A DNA stretch of 64,000 nucleotides from Phymatolithon calcareum (taxonomy: Eukaryota; Rhodophyta; Florideophyceae; Hapalidiales), in the NCBI GenBank assembly GCA_977006965.1, contig OZ345352.1, positions 868,001 to 932,000 of the forward strand, given 5' to 3'. Shown in pieces: positions 10,901-21,631 of the stretch. Position 1 is the first letter of the stretch; every line of letters begins with the position of its first letter. The notes under the pieces were generated by a model. The model saw only the letters and a list, made by a program, of their open reading frames with translations, was not told the origin of the DNA and did not search any database. The position numbers were made by a program, and so were the translations under genes.

Positions 10901-13900
10901 AAGGCAGATGGGCGAACATGCACTCGCCATCTCCCAGAGGAAGGAAGTCCTCCAGCCCGCTGGACGTCCCAAGACCTGCAGCTCTTGCAAAGCGGAAGGT
11001 CATGTGTCGACACAGTGCAGAGACAACCCTATGAAGGAGATTAAGTGCCTCTTCTGCAAGAAGTGGGGCCACAAAGAAGTTGCCTGCCACTCAGAGCAGC
11101 GCCATGAGATCGACCAAGCTATCGCTCGTCAACAGCAACGCCCCCAGGAAGCACCTATGGCACAGCAGGCACCTCCCCCAGCCGAAAATGCCAACGTCCT
11201 CACGCTCGCCCCGGATGGTGAAACATTCCAGGCGGATGAAGAGGTTGCCGCCGTCAAGCGTACGGCCGAAGGTGAGCCTCTCCCGAAAAACCCGCGCCGA
11301 GAAGGGGATGGCGATCCAATGCATATTGCACGCTCACCCACTCTCTTCGACGGTACTCGCAAGGCAATTCCTAGTCGCGTGGCTAAGAAAATTCAGAGGA
11401 AGGTTACCCGGAAACCTACGAAGAACACGGCGGCTAAGGAACTGGGAAGCCGCGTGGAGAAGTACGACTTGATGTCCAATCTCGCACAAGCGTCTTCAGG
11501 TATTTCCTTCGGTCAGTTACTCCGTGGAGATGCAAATGAGGCACGAGGAGACCTTCAGAAACTTTTTGATCGACGCGCTCTGTCCAGGAAGGGTCCCAAC
11601 GTTCAGACAATCGACAAGACGAACTTGTTAGCGCCTGTCAGGCTAATGAACCGTCACGAGTTTGCTCGAGTTCAAGTCAGTGGCCGCGAAGTCTATACCC
11701 TCCTTGATACCGGTGCCATCCCCAACGTGATGTCTAGTGATCTTGCCAACCATCTTCGCATTATACCTACCCATACCCGACGCAGGCTCGAAGGATACGC
11801 AGGAGAAACGGAGGATTGCCTCGGTATTGTGGAAGAAGTTGCGGTAAGCTTCGATCACGTCCGTGTGCCTATCACATTCCTCGTTTCGTCGAGATCGAAG
11901 TACAACTTGATCATTGGGTTACCAACTCTGAAGAAGTTAAGGACCAAGATGGACCTCGGGCGCAGCATCGTCAAAATCAAGTACGGTGGAGAGACGGTTA
12001 AGCTCAATCTTGTCCACGGATCGCGTGACTTCGACTCCACCGATGAAGAAGAGTTTACTTCCGAGTCGGAGAGTGATTCCGATTCCAGTGCAGACTCCGA
12101 CTCCGACTTTGACCAGAACCTGGGTTCTGACGCCGATGATGAAGGTATGGTCCTCGCCCTGAATGTGATCGGTCATGAGGAAGAAGTGCCCTTTAAAGCA
12201 CCCGTCATCTACCAGAAAACCTCCCACTTAGACAACGCGTCCCAAAACAAGCTCGTTTCTTTACTGCAGGCTCACGATATAGTCGCTGAGTCACTCGATG
12301 ATCTTCGTCCATCCACCGTTCCCACAACGCATTCATTCTCTCTTTCTTCCGACAATCCAATCTATCACCGTGCTCGCCGTCTTCCGACGATGCACAACGA
12401 TATTGTCAAGAAGGAGATTGAGCGCATGCTCGACGCCGGTATTATCCGTCCGGAATCGTCAGCCTGGTCCTTCCCTGTCGTCATTGCCAACAAATCTGAT
12501 GGTACACCGAGGTTCTACGTCGATTTCAGGAAACTCAACAAGCTCATGACTCCGGATCGTTGGCCCCTTCCACGACCGGATGAGATTATCGAAGATTTTT
12601 CGAGCAGTTCCGTATTTTCTACCGTCGATCTCTTCAGCGGATTCTGGCAAATCAAAATGTCGGAGGCTTGTAAAGAGAAGAAGACATTCGTGCGCAAGTA
12701 TGGAACATTTCAGTTTGAAGCCATGCCCTTCGGCCTGATGAAGGCACCAGCCACATTCTAGAGAATGATGGACCAGCTTTTCCAAGACATGGACTTTATC
12801 CGCGTGTATCTGGACGACATTGTCGTCCACTCGAAGAGCGTCGAGGAACATTTCCTGCACCTTGATGCCATGTTCAACAAGCTTGCAGTCATGGTCTGCG
12901 TATGAAGATCACGAATTGCCAGTTTATTCAGACTCGCATCAAGCTTCTGGGTCACGTTGTCGACGGGGATGGAATCCGAGTCGACGCAGACAAGATCGAC
13001 ATCATCCAGAATGCACCGCGACCGAAGACGCGAACAGAGATGAGGTCGTTTTTGGGCCTAGCCTCTTACTACAGACGCTTCATCAACGGTTTCGCGAAGA
13101 TAGCGCGCCCTCTCCACGAGAAAACTTCTGTCAACGTTAACTTTGAATGGACCGGCGCTATGGAGGACGCATTTGAGTGTCTTCGCAACGCCCTGTGCAG
13201 AGCTCCGATTCTGTCGTTCCCCGTAATGGATAAAACATTCATTGTCTCTACGGACGCCTCGTCACAAGCAGTTGGAGCGGTTTTATCGCAGCTTGATGAG
13301 GACGGTCGTGAACATCCAGTGCAGTACGCCAGTCGATCACTGTCCTCAGCCGAACGTAACTACAGCACTTTCGAACGTGAGGCCCTTGCAGTTGTGTTCG
13401 CCTTTAAGAAGTTCCGGCTCTTTCTGTTATCCAACCGAGTTATCCTTTTCTCCGATCATCAAGCACTCCAGCACACGTTCAACAAAGAGGACCCGCACGG
13501 AAGAATCGCTCGATGACTCTGCTTCCTTGCAGATTACGATTTCGAAGTCCAATACCGGAGGGGAAAGTCTAATGGGAACGCAGATTATTGCTCCCGACAC
13601 CCATGCAACCACGGAAAGCACCGACCGGAGCCTTGCGCAGTGGTTTCATACAGCGGATCCGTCGAGGAGTCGCTTATGGAAGTCGCCAAGTACCTTGAGA
13701 CATTTCAAAGTCCCGGTATCAAGGCGCTGGGATACTCACGAGCAATTAAGAAGAAGGCAAAGAATTTTATTGTGAAGGGGTCGAAGCTGTTCCGGCGCAC
13801 AAAGAAGGTTGCCCGGTATATTCCGGATGTTGAAAACCGGGAAGAGGTCATTATTTCTCTTCATGACGACATCGGGCATTGGGACTTCCGCGCTACAGAC

Positions 13901-14860
13901 AAAATAATTTCAGACCGCTACTGGTGGCCCTCGATGCGGAACGATGTCGCCAAGTACGTTCGCACATGCGATGAGTGCCAGAAGAGCAAACCGTACACCA
14001 AGTACAATTCAACTCAACACCAGCCAATAAGCGGTATCTTCGATACATGGTCGCTGGACTTCGCTGGACCGCTGCCTCGTTCGCTTAACGGAAATCGCTA
14101 CCTCCTTGTCGGAGTTGAGCATTTAACCTGATGGCCGATAGCTGCCGCGCTTCCAAACGCCCTCAGCACGGATGTCGTCAAGTTTATCCGCGAGCACATC
14201 GTGCAGAACTACGGTACCCCTCGTAACATCCTAGGGGACAATGGTACGCAGTTCACAGCGGCGCACACACAAGACTACGGCTCCAAGATCCACACCACAT
14301 GGCGCTTCGTTTCACCGTACTCGCCGTCGTCTAATGGAAAAGCCGAAAGAATGGTTCGCACCTTGAAAGCCGGTCTGCACAAATCTATCGGAAAGGCCAC
14401 CAACAACTGGGATAAAGCTCTTCCATCAGTGCAGACAGGATACCGTCGATGCCCGAACCGGAATGGCTTTTCTCCTTTCGAACTTCTGTATGGTGTCGCA
14501 CCAAGATTCGCCAAGTATCGCCTACATGACGCTTCACATTGGCCGGATCAGGCGCGTTTTGTGGAAGTCACTACAATTCTCTCCAAGCGCGCAGACAAGA
14601 TTGTCCCTGCTGGAAAAACGCAGGTGCAAACTTTTAAAGTCGGCGATGACGTCCTCATGTACAACCACATGGCACAGATGGGATTCAAGCTTCCGTTCGG
14701 TACATCCAAATGGACAGGTCCTTATCGCGTTACCGCGGCCGACCATCCTCGTTACGCACTACAATCACCGACCGGGCGCCGATCGCGTCGAAGTATCCAC
14801 GCACGTCGCCTCGCCCGTTACCACCAGAGAGAGCGAAACGAACCGGTTCGTCTGTCGTAG
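10901..14860 (+). pseudogene. pol: pol polyprotein of the gypsy element (nucleocapsid-PR-RT-RNH-IN), broken
   Basis: It would encode the enzymes for reverse transcription and integration. In order: two CCHC knuckles, an aspartic protease with LLDTGA (about 11700), RT with the fingers and palm motifs DFRKLNKL and TVDLFSGFWQI, and the YLDD catalytic box at 12807-12818. RNase H follows (STDASSQAVGAVLS, FEREALAVVF, LFSDHQALQ; about 13245-13470). The integrase has an HHCC zinc domain (13860-13985), the D,D,E core (WSLDFAG, GDNGTQF, NGKAERMV) and a C-terminal GPY motif (KWTGPYRV, about 14710). Lesions are a TAG at 12759, a frameshift near 12887 just after YLDD, a TGA at 13514 (probable former Trp) and a TGA at 14129. 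An acidic Ser/Asp run between protease and RT (about 12040-12110) is unusual. Confidence 0.92.
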
Positions 14861-16518
14861 TCGTGAGGAGCCTTCAAACCATTGCCTCCAGTCCGCTATC
14901 CATGCATCACCGGAGACCAACCGTCCATGCCACTTCCACCGCTCCATCACAATGCTCCACAATCATCAATATCCACCACAATCACCGTTCGCGCTCTATG
15001 GACATCAACCACCTCGGCGACGGAAGGAAAAGTTCGAGATATTTCGCATAGGACACGATCTGCCCACCAGCAGATTCGCTGTCCTCGGCCCTCCATCCTG
15101 AATCATCTCCGCATCGACGAACCGATATCGTGCTTGGTAGTGGGGGAGTATTACAACATCGAGGCCGAAGCCAAGACCGGACACCCCTGCTCCCCCGAGA
15201 CCACTCGAGGGCCCTCAATAGACCGCCGCAATGATTGCGAAAGGTTGCGTGTAACCTCACGGGATCCAACGATCAGCCGTCAGCCGTCCTCTACTACCGC
15301 ACTCACGCCAGAGAAAGCGGGACACATGTACGAAGTACGTCACCACAGGATTGAGGAGAGGCCTTAAGCAGATCATTTCGTCGAGCACCTCTAGAAGTCC
15401 ATCCCGCCGCCGGCACAATATCAAATGTCATTAGAACCAACGCCAAAAACAGCGAAGCATCCATCGTTCATATCGCCCTGTTTCACACACGACCAATTCG
15501 CCATCGCGTATGCCTCCGTCGCTACTTGCAGAATCGTCGTCACGCAATGACAGTACCAAAAGCATCATCAGAAACAAACCGACCGACAACGCCAAGAAGA
15601 AGACACAACAGTGCTTTGCTCTCTCGAAACATGTGCGCCATGAACCGCAAATCCGACCACGCAACCCGCTCCACCATCCTCTGCCAACCGATCTGTCGTC
15701 GCCAAATCGGCCACCAACCCTGCACGGAGAATGTAAAGGGCACAGGGATATTTCTCTTGGAAAGAACGCTCGATTAGCTTCGCAGACAACACTCTCATTT
15801 TCCGCGCACCAACCTTTTTTCGATGCTTCCGGACCTCCTACTCACTACTGCACTGTACTGACAGAGTCAATGGCACAGTCAATTTCCGATTCCCTTCTTG
15901 CGACCGTACTCATGCCCTTCACCACTGGCGAAATCACAAGTCTTCTTCATCAAGCACAATGAATGGGCATGACCTCACGCACACTGAGAACCTTTTGAAG
16001 GAGCGCGGCAATGAATTGATTCAATCAGTTGCAAGAAGGTATTTGCGAAACTGGATCTTTGGCTCTCTTCAGCTGAAAACTACATGCACATCGCATTCGC
16101 TCACATCTTGATGTCTCCTGACCGCGCTTGTTGCAAAACTCGATCGTATGCACACGTGCAGTTCTCAAATAACAATTTGGCTAACCAGTGGTACGGCATG
16201 GGATATCTCGCCAAGACCACTCGACGTCGCCGTTGCACATGAGATTCGTCTGCGAAATATTCTCCTTCATGATGACTTCAATTGTGGAGGTCACCAACAC
16301 TCCGGCAGACGCTTGCGTACAGTGGAGATGAGTACCAAGGCCACCGTTTCGCCACCAACAAAGAACAAGTCCCGGTCGCGCCCACGCGGTCACTCGGCGA
16401 GGCGCTTCTAGGCAGCAGAGGCCGCGGCTGCCGTACGTGCGCGCTGAGCGGCAGCAAAGAACTCATCATACGTGCGCTGCTCTCACGAAGACTCCTTATC
16501 TTCACACTCGCCAGTAAC
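14861..16518 (+). other. Gypsy 3' region without a clear ORF
   Basis: Between the integrase stop (14858-14860) and the third ORF lies C/A-rich sequence in which the plus strand reads as His/Ser/Pro/Arg-rich low-complexity frames (for example 14882-15367 and 15510-15962). No motif is recognisable. This region may be the eroded 5' half of the extra ORF or untranslated spacer. Confidence 0.5.
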
Positions 16519-17359
16519 ATGCAACAGAGCAACTTCTCCTCCTTCCCCCATATCCGACCACCTCCTCGCACAGGCTTGCAAAAGGTAATCTCAAGACCAC
16601 CGCCCTCGAAGAACCCCGCCGCCCCCATCGAGGTCATCGATCTCGACGGGTCGGATGACGAAAACAAGCCCATTGCCGCCCTGGTTCGACGTGCACCCAA
16701 GCACATGCCGTCCTCTTCACAATCGAATTACCACGTGCCGCAACGAGCGACCGGCCAACCATCCTTCACCAACATTTGCTACGCCCCTCGCGTCGACCGC
16801 GCAGGCTTCCCCGTCCCGCAAGGCCGCGTCGTGGACACCCACCCCCACCGCCTCGCAGCAGTACCCACCAACCGGTGCATACACCGATGTCGCACGCGAG
16901 CAATCGCTGTCAAGTATGGCCACAACCGCCAAAGTAAACCACTGAACCCCGCCACCGCAGCAGACAGCATATCTCCCACCCGCACCCTCACCGCCGCAAC
17001 AGCCGACACAGACATATCAGCGCGCCACGCCGCCACCCCGTGCAAACGCCCCACGCGCCGAGAAGAGACCGGTAGAACCCCGTGCGTCCACTTCAGTATG
17101 GTCCAGAGGTCCCAGTGCAAGTCCGCCGCGCAAGTCGCCGACTGGTCCCACGAACGCACCTACAAAGTTTGCCGGTTCCACGTTCGAGGCAGCCAGTCCC
17201 GTCCCGATGTTCCATGCCGCATTGCAGTCGTTTGCGGCGATTGTGTGTCATGTCGGATTGCACGATGCTGTTGTAGGTGGTGAGATCGCCGGCGTCGGGA
17301 CGAGCGCCGTCCCGGTTGTGCCCCCTGCTGACCCCAATATTGGCCGTCTTGTTGATTGA
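16519..17359 (+). pseudogene. Decayed third ORF of the gypsy element, Pro-rich with a SUMO-interaction-like motif
   Basis: An ATG at 16519 opens a frame with Pro-rich sequence and the motif APIEVIDLDGSDDE. This is a hydrophobic V-I-D-L core followed by acids, as in SUMO-interacting motifs. Near 16650 the sensible frame shifts to one that stays Pro/Ser/Ala/Gln-rich, crosses a TGA at 16943 and runs in frame into the 3' LTR, ending at a TGA at 17357-17359. The C-terminal part (FHAALQSFAAIVCHVGLHDA) looks folded rather than disordered. The position between integrase and LTR is that of env or accessory ORFs in other LTR elements. No signal peptide or TM segment supports an envelope. Function unknown. 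Confidence 0.45.
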
Positions 17360-17717
17360 ATAGGCTGGAACGTGCCGAAGGAATCATTGCTGTTACTATC
17401 ATACCCAGCGCATCCGGTTGCTTGCTGATGTCGCCAAGTTGGCGGTGTACCGTTTACAAATTCGCCGACAAAGGCAGATCTCCAATAGAGTTATATTTTT
17501 TTAATTGTCTCCTCGTTTAGTTAGTCTTACAGTGAGCTGGGTGCTGCTCGCAAGAGCTCCGGCAAAACCTAGCGCTAGTTTATATAGTATCCTACTTCGA
17601 CCTTCGACGAGAAAGAGGGTAGCTCACGGTCCGCACCAAAGAGCCCCCCCCCCCCAACAAAAAGAAAAACAAACAAAAACATCTCTCTCTCTTTTTTTCT
17701 CTCTTTTTATCCCCACA
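17326..17717 (+). repeat. 3' LTR of the gypsy element
   Basis: A 392-bp partner of 8151-8538, starting TGCTGACC and ending CCCCACA, followed by the CCATG target duplication at 17718-17722. No polypurine tract precedes it: the preceding bases are CGGTTGTGCCCCC, which is odd for an LTR element. Confidence 0.92.
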
Positions 17718-18545
17718 CCATGTTGATGACATGGTCTACTACTAATAGTGTCCATGGTGCACCATATTTTCAAAAGCTCACCACATGCTGACTACATCTC
17801 AGCCTGCGATTGAACGTTTCTCGATCTTCCGTATCGATTACCCGCAATGTTGATATCGCAAATTGAAAAAACAGAGCTCAGCTTCAAGTGAAGTCTTGGC
17901 CTTCTCGTCGCAATCACATTCATTGTTTTCGAGATCATCTTCCTCCCCCTTTTCGAACACACTCGCGAAAATCTAACAACGGCTGTCGTGCGACATCGGC
18001 TTGCAAATGGCGGACAGGTTGCTTTGCGAAAAGAGAATCAAATTGCCCGAGCACTTGGTCTTTCTGATGGGCTGGCAAGACCCAGGGGGATGATCTTGCT
18101 TTCAAGGGTGATCAAGGTATTTCTCAAAGTTTCATTGGTCGTCAGCCTGTTAGTTTGGGAATAGCAACTCAAAGCCATTGTGCTATCGCCTGTTGTTCAG
18201 CTTCTTGTCGACAACCGCGGCCTAGAAGGTCCTCCGGGATATGCGTCCATCACTTCACCCATTCCAATTGAAGTATTACCACAAGGATCTGTCGGAGGCC
18301 TTGTTCCGCTTGGCCAAATCAGTGCCAATGCATCTCGACAGTATGGCATTAGCCGCGCTCCTGTCATTGATCTTTTCTACTCCTCACATTGCGTTTCTGT
18401 TTCCGAGGTCGAAACAACGCCCAGAAGAACTGACAATTTTGGAGTGTACATGCGAACTGGAAGCGCAATTCCTGACACCCTTGCTTGCTTGAATGGAACA
18501 GATGGCCGCGACAAAGCTGTTCTCCTCAGCTACAACCCCAACAGC
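17718..18545 (+). pseudogene. Decayed copy of the three-TM membrane-protein gene, 5' half
   Basis: Closely similar to 43166-43978, the first half of the intact 525-aa gene. The equivalent ATG is at 17847. Codon 15 is a TGA (17889-17891, AAG GGC changed to AAG TGA), and a later TAG replaces a Tyr codon in the second hydrophobic segment. The match stops abruptly near 18545, where unrelated coding-like sequence begins. It resumes near 19276 with the 3' half of the gene. Conserved stretches such as QLLVDNRGLEGPPGYASITS remain readable. Confidence 0.85.
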
Positions 18546-19035
18546 CAGATCAAAGAAAAGGAGCCTTCTGGCCGTCCCAATCGAGGAAAGAGATGTGGAT
18601 GAACTACAATGGGTTAGTCGAGACATATCGGCAATGCTACAGTACGATCTATTCGAGACGGCACTGACTTCCCTCAAACAGGGAGTTTCAGCAAAATCGT
18701 TGAGGATCTTCCTCTTCAAAGACGAAGGAGACGTCTCGGAGTCCAACAGAAAGAGAAAAATTCCCTACGATCTGCCCGGGTCCACCCCGGCGATTATCAG
18801 ACTCCCGAAAACACGGCACCGCCAATTAGCGGTAAAGTGGGCATTCGGTCGGTTCCCCCCAATGAGCACATCACTTCTCACAGACAAGTTCGGTGATACT
18901 GTACCAATCCTCATGAGCAACCTGGAATAATACCTCGGAAGATATCAACTGACCAAAGAGGAGATTGAAATCACTGAAAAAGCTCTAGACAAGCTACTCT
19001 TCTTAACTATCGTCTTTTACGACGACATGGAATAG
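18546..19035 (+). pseudogene. Unrecognised coding fragment inserted in the decayed membrane-protein gene
   Basis: One frame runs from the break near 18546 through a TAA at 18928-18930 to a TAG at 19033-19035. It reads like a soluble charged protein (for example RDISAMLQYDLFETALTSL, then ITEKALDKLLFLTIVFYDDM). It replaces the middle of the membrane-protein gene present at 43980-44345 and has no match to it. The first tandem-array boundary (18952) falls inside it, so array copies 2-4 carry only its last 84 bp. I do not recognise the family. Confidence 0.4.
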
Positions 19036-19275
19036 ACAAGGCGCCAATTGAGGAAATCTGATCAGTGGACCCCAAGCTTTTCCCTCCGCCCTTTTACGGG
19101 AGAGGGTTTTTGCAGCTAGGTATAAGACGTTAACCAGGGTTACTAGTATTTGAATATATGATCGAAGCTACAACGCAGCTGCTGAAACGCATCTCCCTTG
19201 CAGTCTCATGAGTGTTACTGAGGGCGTTTAATAAATTCCAAATTCAAAAAAAAATGCTCATCCTTCAGCGCGTTC

Positions 19276-19851
19276 GACACAATTCGGATGTACAAGACGC
19301 AGGCGCTCGCATTGGGAACTGTACAGTGTTCAAAGTAGGTCCCACCCTTGATGTACTTCGAGCATGGCTAGCAGAAACTGCATTTTACTCTTTTCGGAGT
19401 TGGATCGAATATACTGCCGATTTGCGGGAGAAAACAGATGGCGACATGTTTTTTTCTCGTCGGCAAGATCAGAGAAAGTATACTTGAAAATCGGATACCC
19501 GAAGAAGAAGAAGAAGAAGTGTAAGTTTTTTATTTAAAAGTTACCAACGCATCTGCAGACGCTGGATACCCGAAGAAGCACGTTAAGATGAAAAAGGTGT
19601 CCACGATAGCTTTGCTAGTTGTGCTCTACTTATTTGCTTTATATTGCATTGCTTCTTTTGCGATTGAGTTTCAAAGTCAGGTAAGCACAGGGATTGATTC
19701 AGAATGCGTTACAAGGACAGCTATGCTCAACTTGATCAGAGAAGATGCAATAGACCGTGGCGCTCTTCGTTGGAGTAGTGGGCATTCTGTAACCATAGCC
19801 CTTTCAGTCAATGATACTGATCAACAACGTTTGAAAGTTGTGCGCAGTTGA
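19276..19851 (+). pseudogene. Decayed 3' half of the membrane-protein gene, array copy 1
   Basis: Matches 44349-44858 of the intact gene, starting at the SDVQDAEARIGN region and ending at the same C-terminus (QQRLKVVRS). The frame is interrupted by a stop at about 19485 and by a 56-bp retroposon (19508-19563) with its own target duplication. The last part, from ATG 19588 to the stop at 19849-19851, stays open for 87 codons. It encodes a TM helix (TIALLVVLYLFALYCIASFA) plus the original C-terminal tail. Equivalent copies are 23345-23920, 27414-27989 and 31483-32058. The 87-codon frame is intact in all four, differing at residue 3-4 and one Ser/Pro site, so a small membrane peptide could still be made. 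Confidence 0.8.
19508..19563 (-). mobile_element. 56-bp 5'-truncated retroposon tail with 15-bp target duplication
   Basis: GGATACCCGAAGAAG is duplicated at 19493-19507 and 19564-19578, and occurs once in the intact gene (around 44570-44584). The insert is a tail of the interspersed retroposon family: read on the minus strand, CAGATGCGTTGGTAAC, then TTTTAAATAAAA, then TTC repeats. Copies by offset are 23577-23632, 27646-27701 and 31715-31770. Confidence 0.85.
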
Positions 19852-20080
19852 AGAGACAGAGGTTCAGACAGAAATATCGGAAAGGAATGAAATATCGTCT
19901 TCACATAGTATTGTAACCTTTCGAAAATCTTCTTGTATGCTCCAAGCGTGCAGCACGCAGGCAGACTCAAGGAGCACGAATATAACAGAAATATACATGG
20001 TCCTAATATGGAATAGATAAAAATTCTGTATGGAGCACCGCTCCGAACAATGCCACATTCAGTTCTATTATCTCGATCTC

Positions 20081-20336
20081 GAACAAAATATAGCACTAAT
20101 TGCGATGTGCTCTATTGGACCTCTATGGAAACCCAAGGTAAACTTACGCTCGGCAGTAAGAAAAAGCTTACTGTGGGATTACCGCGGTGATCGAACTAGT
20201 CGCCTTTCAACGTACTCTAGCGTCATCGAAGATGAGTACAGAAATTGAGTTTGAGTGCAAGAGACTCACAGGAGCTCTTGTTGGGAGAGAATTACGAATC
20301 AAGAACGTTTTGAGTAGCCAGACGACTTTAGCGTAG
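20081..20336 (+). pseudogene. C-terminal end of a paralogous membrane protein, array copy 1
   Basis: Within frame-shifted sequence, ITAVIELVAFQRTLASSKMS and ECKRLTGALVGRELRIKNVL match the minus-strand frame at 45321-45058. The stop is TAG at 20334-20336. The 3' flank down to about 20400 also matches its downstream region, including a TAAAATAAA-type signal. In the array this end lies in the same orientation as the first gene half. At 43-45 kb the two are convergent. Copies are at 24150-24405 and 28219-28474; copy 4 stops before it. Confidence 0.65.
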
Positions 20337-21429
20337 AGATTATCGCAAGAGCTGCCCCGTTACTCCAAGGTGAGGCTTTGGGAGCTCTCAAATAAAAATA
20401 AAATCATCAAATATCCCAGTAAGAAAAAAGCTTATATATGGCTAAGAAGTCGTGAAATCTAGACCATCCAGGATACAATGCGCAGAATCCACATGAAGCG
20501 ATAAGTTGAGTTTGAGCCGACGCTGCCGCGAGGCTAGCACAAAAATGAGCAGCATGTGCTGAAAATATACCGATACAATTTAGTGAGAACGTTCGCTTGC
20601 AAAGGCGGAGTCGACACTTCGACCTCGCATGGGCACAACTAACGCATGCACTTTTCCAAGTGCCTGTACGTCATGAAGAAGAGGGATCACCAGCATGCCT
20701 GGTACGGAGGTCATCGGCGATGTGATCGGACGCCCAGCACCTATCAAGCACATTCTCCTCCAGCGGCGGACACATCTGCCTGATCGCAGGTAGCACAGTC
20801 CAGAGTCCTCGGTGGGAGGATCGATGTTGGCAGATGTGATCCCTTCTTCGCTGAGCGCCTTGGTCTTATTACGGCATCCCTTGGTATATATTGGGTTCAT
20901 TTCTCTTCTCATTTCTCTGTTGCAGGATCTGTGAGCAAAACGAAGGCCATTCCGCATCAAGAAATGCCTCCAAATATTCCCGGAGATGATGAAATTCTGG
21001 TTGCTCGAATATTTACTCCGCCCATGGATGTGCGGAAAACTGCTACAGGGCAGAATTCTCTGTGCGGGTCATTTTCCGGCAGAGCGGGATATATATATAT
21101 GAAACCCGAAGACTGTTGAGTAGCGGACTGTACGTTTGCATTTGTAGAGCTTATTCTATCCGATAAACTCAGCCACTTTATACTGAACGCCCTTCCTTGC
21201 ATAACGTAATCTTTTCTACATTCATCTATCTCCCTAGTTACTCGGTCTCCGGAAATGAACATTCAAAGTGTTCACGTTCTACAAGAGAAACTTTTGCTTG
21301 CTCTCACCTGATAGGAAACACTGTCTCGCGGAAGGAGCCATGTGACACACAGCACTGTGATAGCAAAGGTCAAGGCAAATGCTTTTCCTGGTGTTACACC
21401 AGCATTCAGAACGTGTGTTTCACGAGAAG

Positions 21430-21623
21430 AAGAAGAAGAAAGGTAGATTTTTATTTAAAAGTTACCAACGCATCTGCTGACGCTCGGGGCAAATTTCCTA
21501 AGGCCAAGAGGTTTTGGCTAGATTCTGTGTTGAAGGGGTTTTCTTTTCTTGTTGGTGTAACACGATTCAGTGGACTACAAAAACCCACCTCTGGTCTCCT
21601 TCGGGACCTCAAGGGGGAAAGTT
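21430..21623 (-). mobile_element. 194-bp retroposon insert in the array unit
   Basis: A member of the same retroposon family, flanked by ACGAGAAG (21422-21429 and 21624-21631). On the plus strand it starts with AGAAG repeats followed by GGTAGATTTTTATTTAAAAG. The 3' tail is therefore on the left and the element points to the minus strand. Copies are at 25499-25692 and 29568-29761. Confidence 0.75.
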
Positions 21624-21631
21624 ACGAGAAG

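Larger units (their letters stand above)
8151..17717 (+). mobile_element. Ty3/gypsy LTR retrotransposon, complete but inactive
   Basis: Two LTRs flank gag, protease, reverse transcriptase, RNase H and integrase in the Ty3/gypsy (Metaviridae) order. A 5-bp target duplication, CCATG (8146-8150 and 17718-17722), brackets it. The internal region holds a second insertion in gag, frameshifts near 10900 and 12887, stops at 12759, 13514 and 14129, and a long 3' region with a decayed third ORF. The LTRs differ at roughly 15 sites by eye (about 4 percent), so the insertion is old but not ancient. No chromodomain follows the integrase. Confidence 0.92.

Noticed and set aside
16278-16706. 142-codon frame opposite the third gypsy ORF
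   Set aside because: A shadow of the Pro-rich plus-strand coding sequence.
16519-17359. Third gypsy ORF as an envelope gene
   Set aside because: No signal peptide, TM helix or cleavage-site pattern; Pro-rich soluble composition instead.
20580-20960. 126-codon minus-strand frame present in three array units
   Set aside because: It recurs only because the units are nearly identical DNA; no domain, and codon pattern not protein-like.
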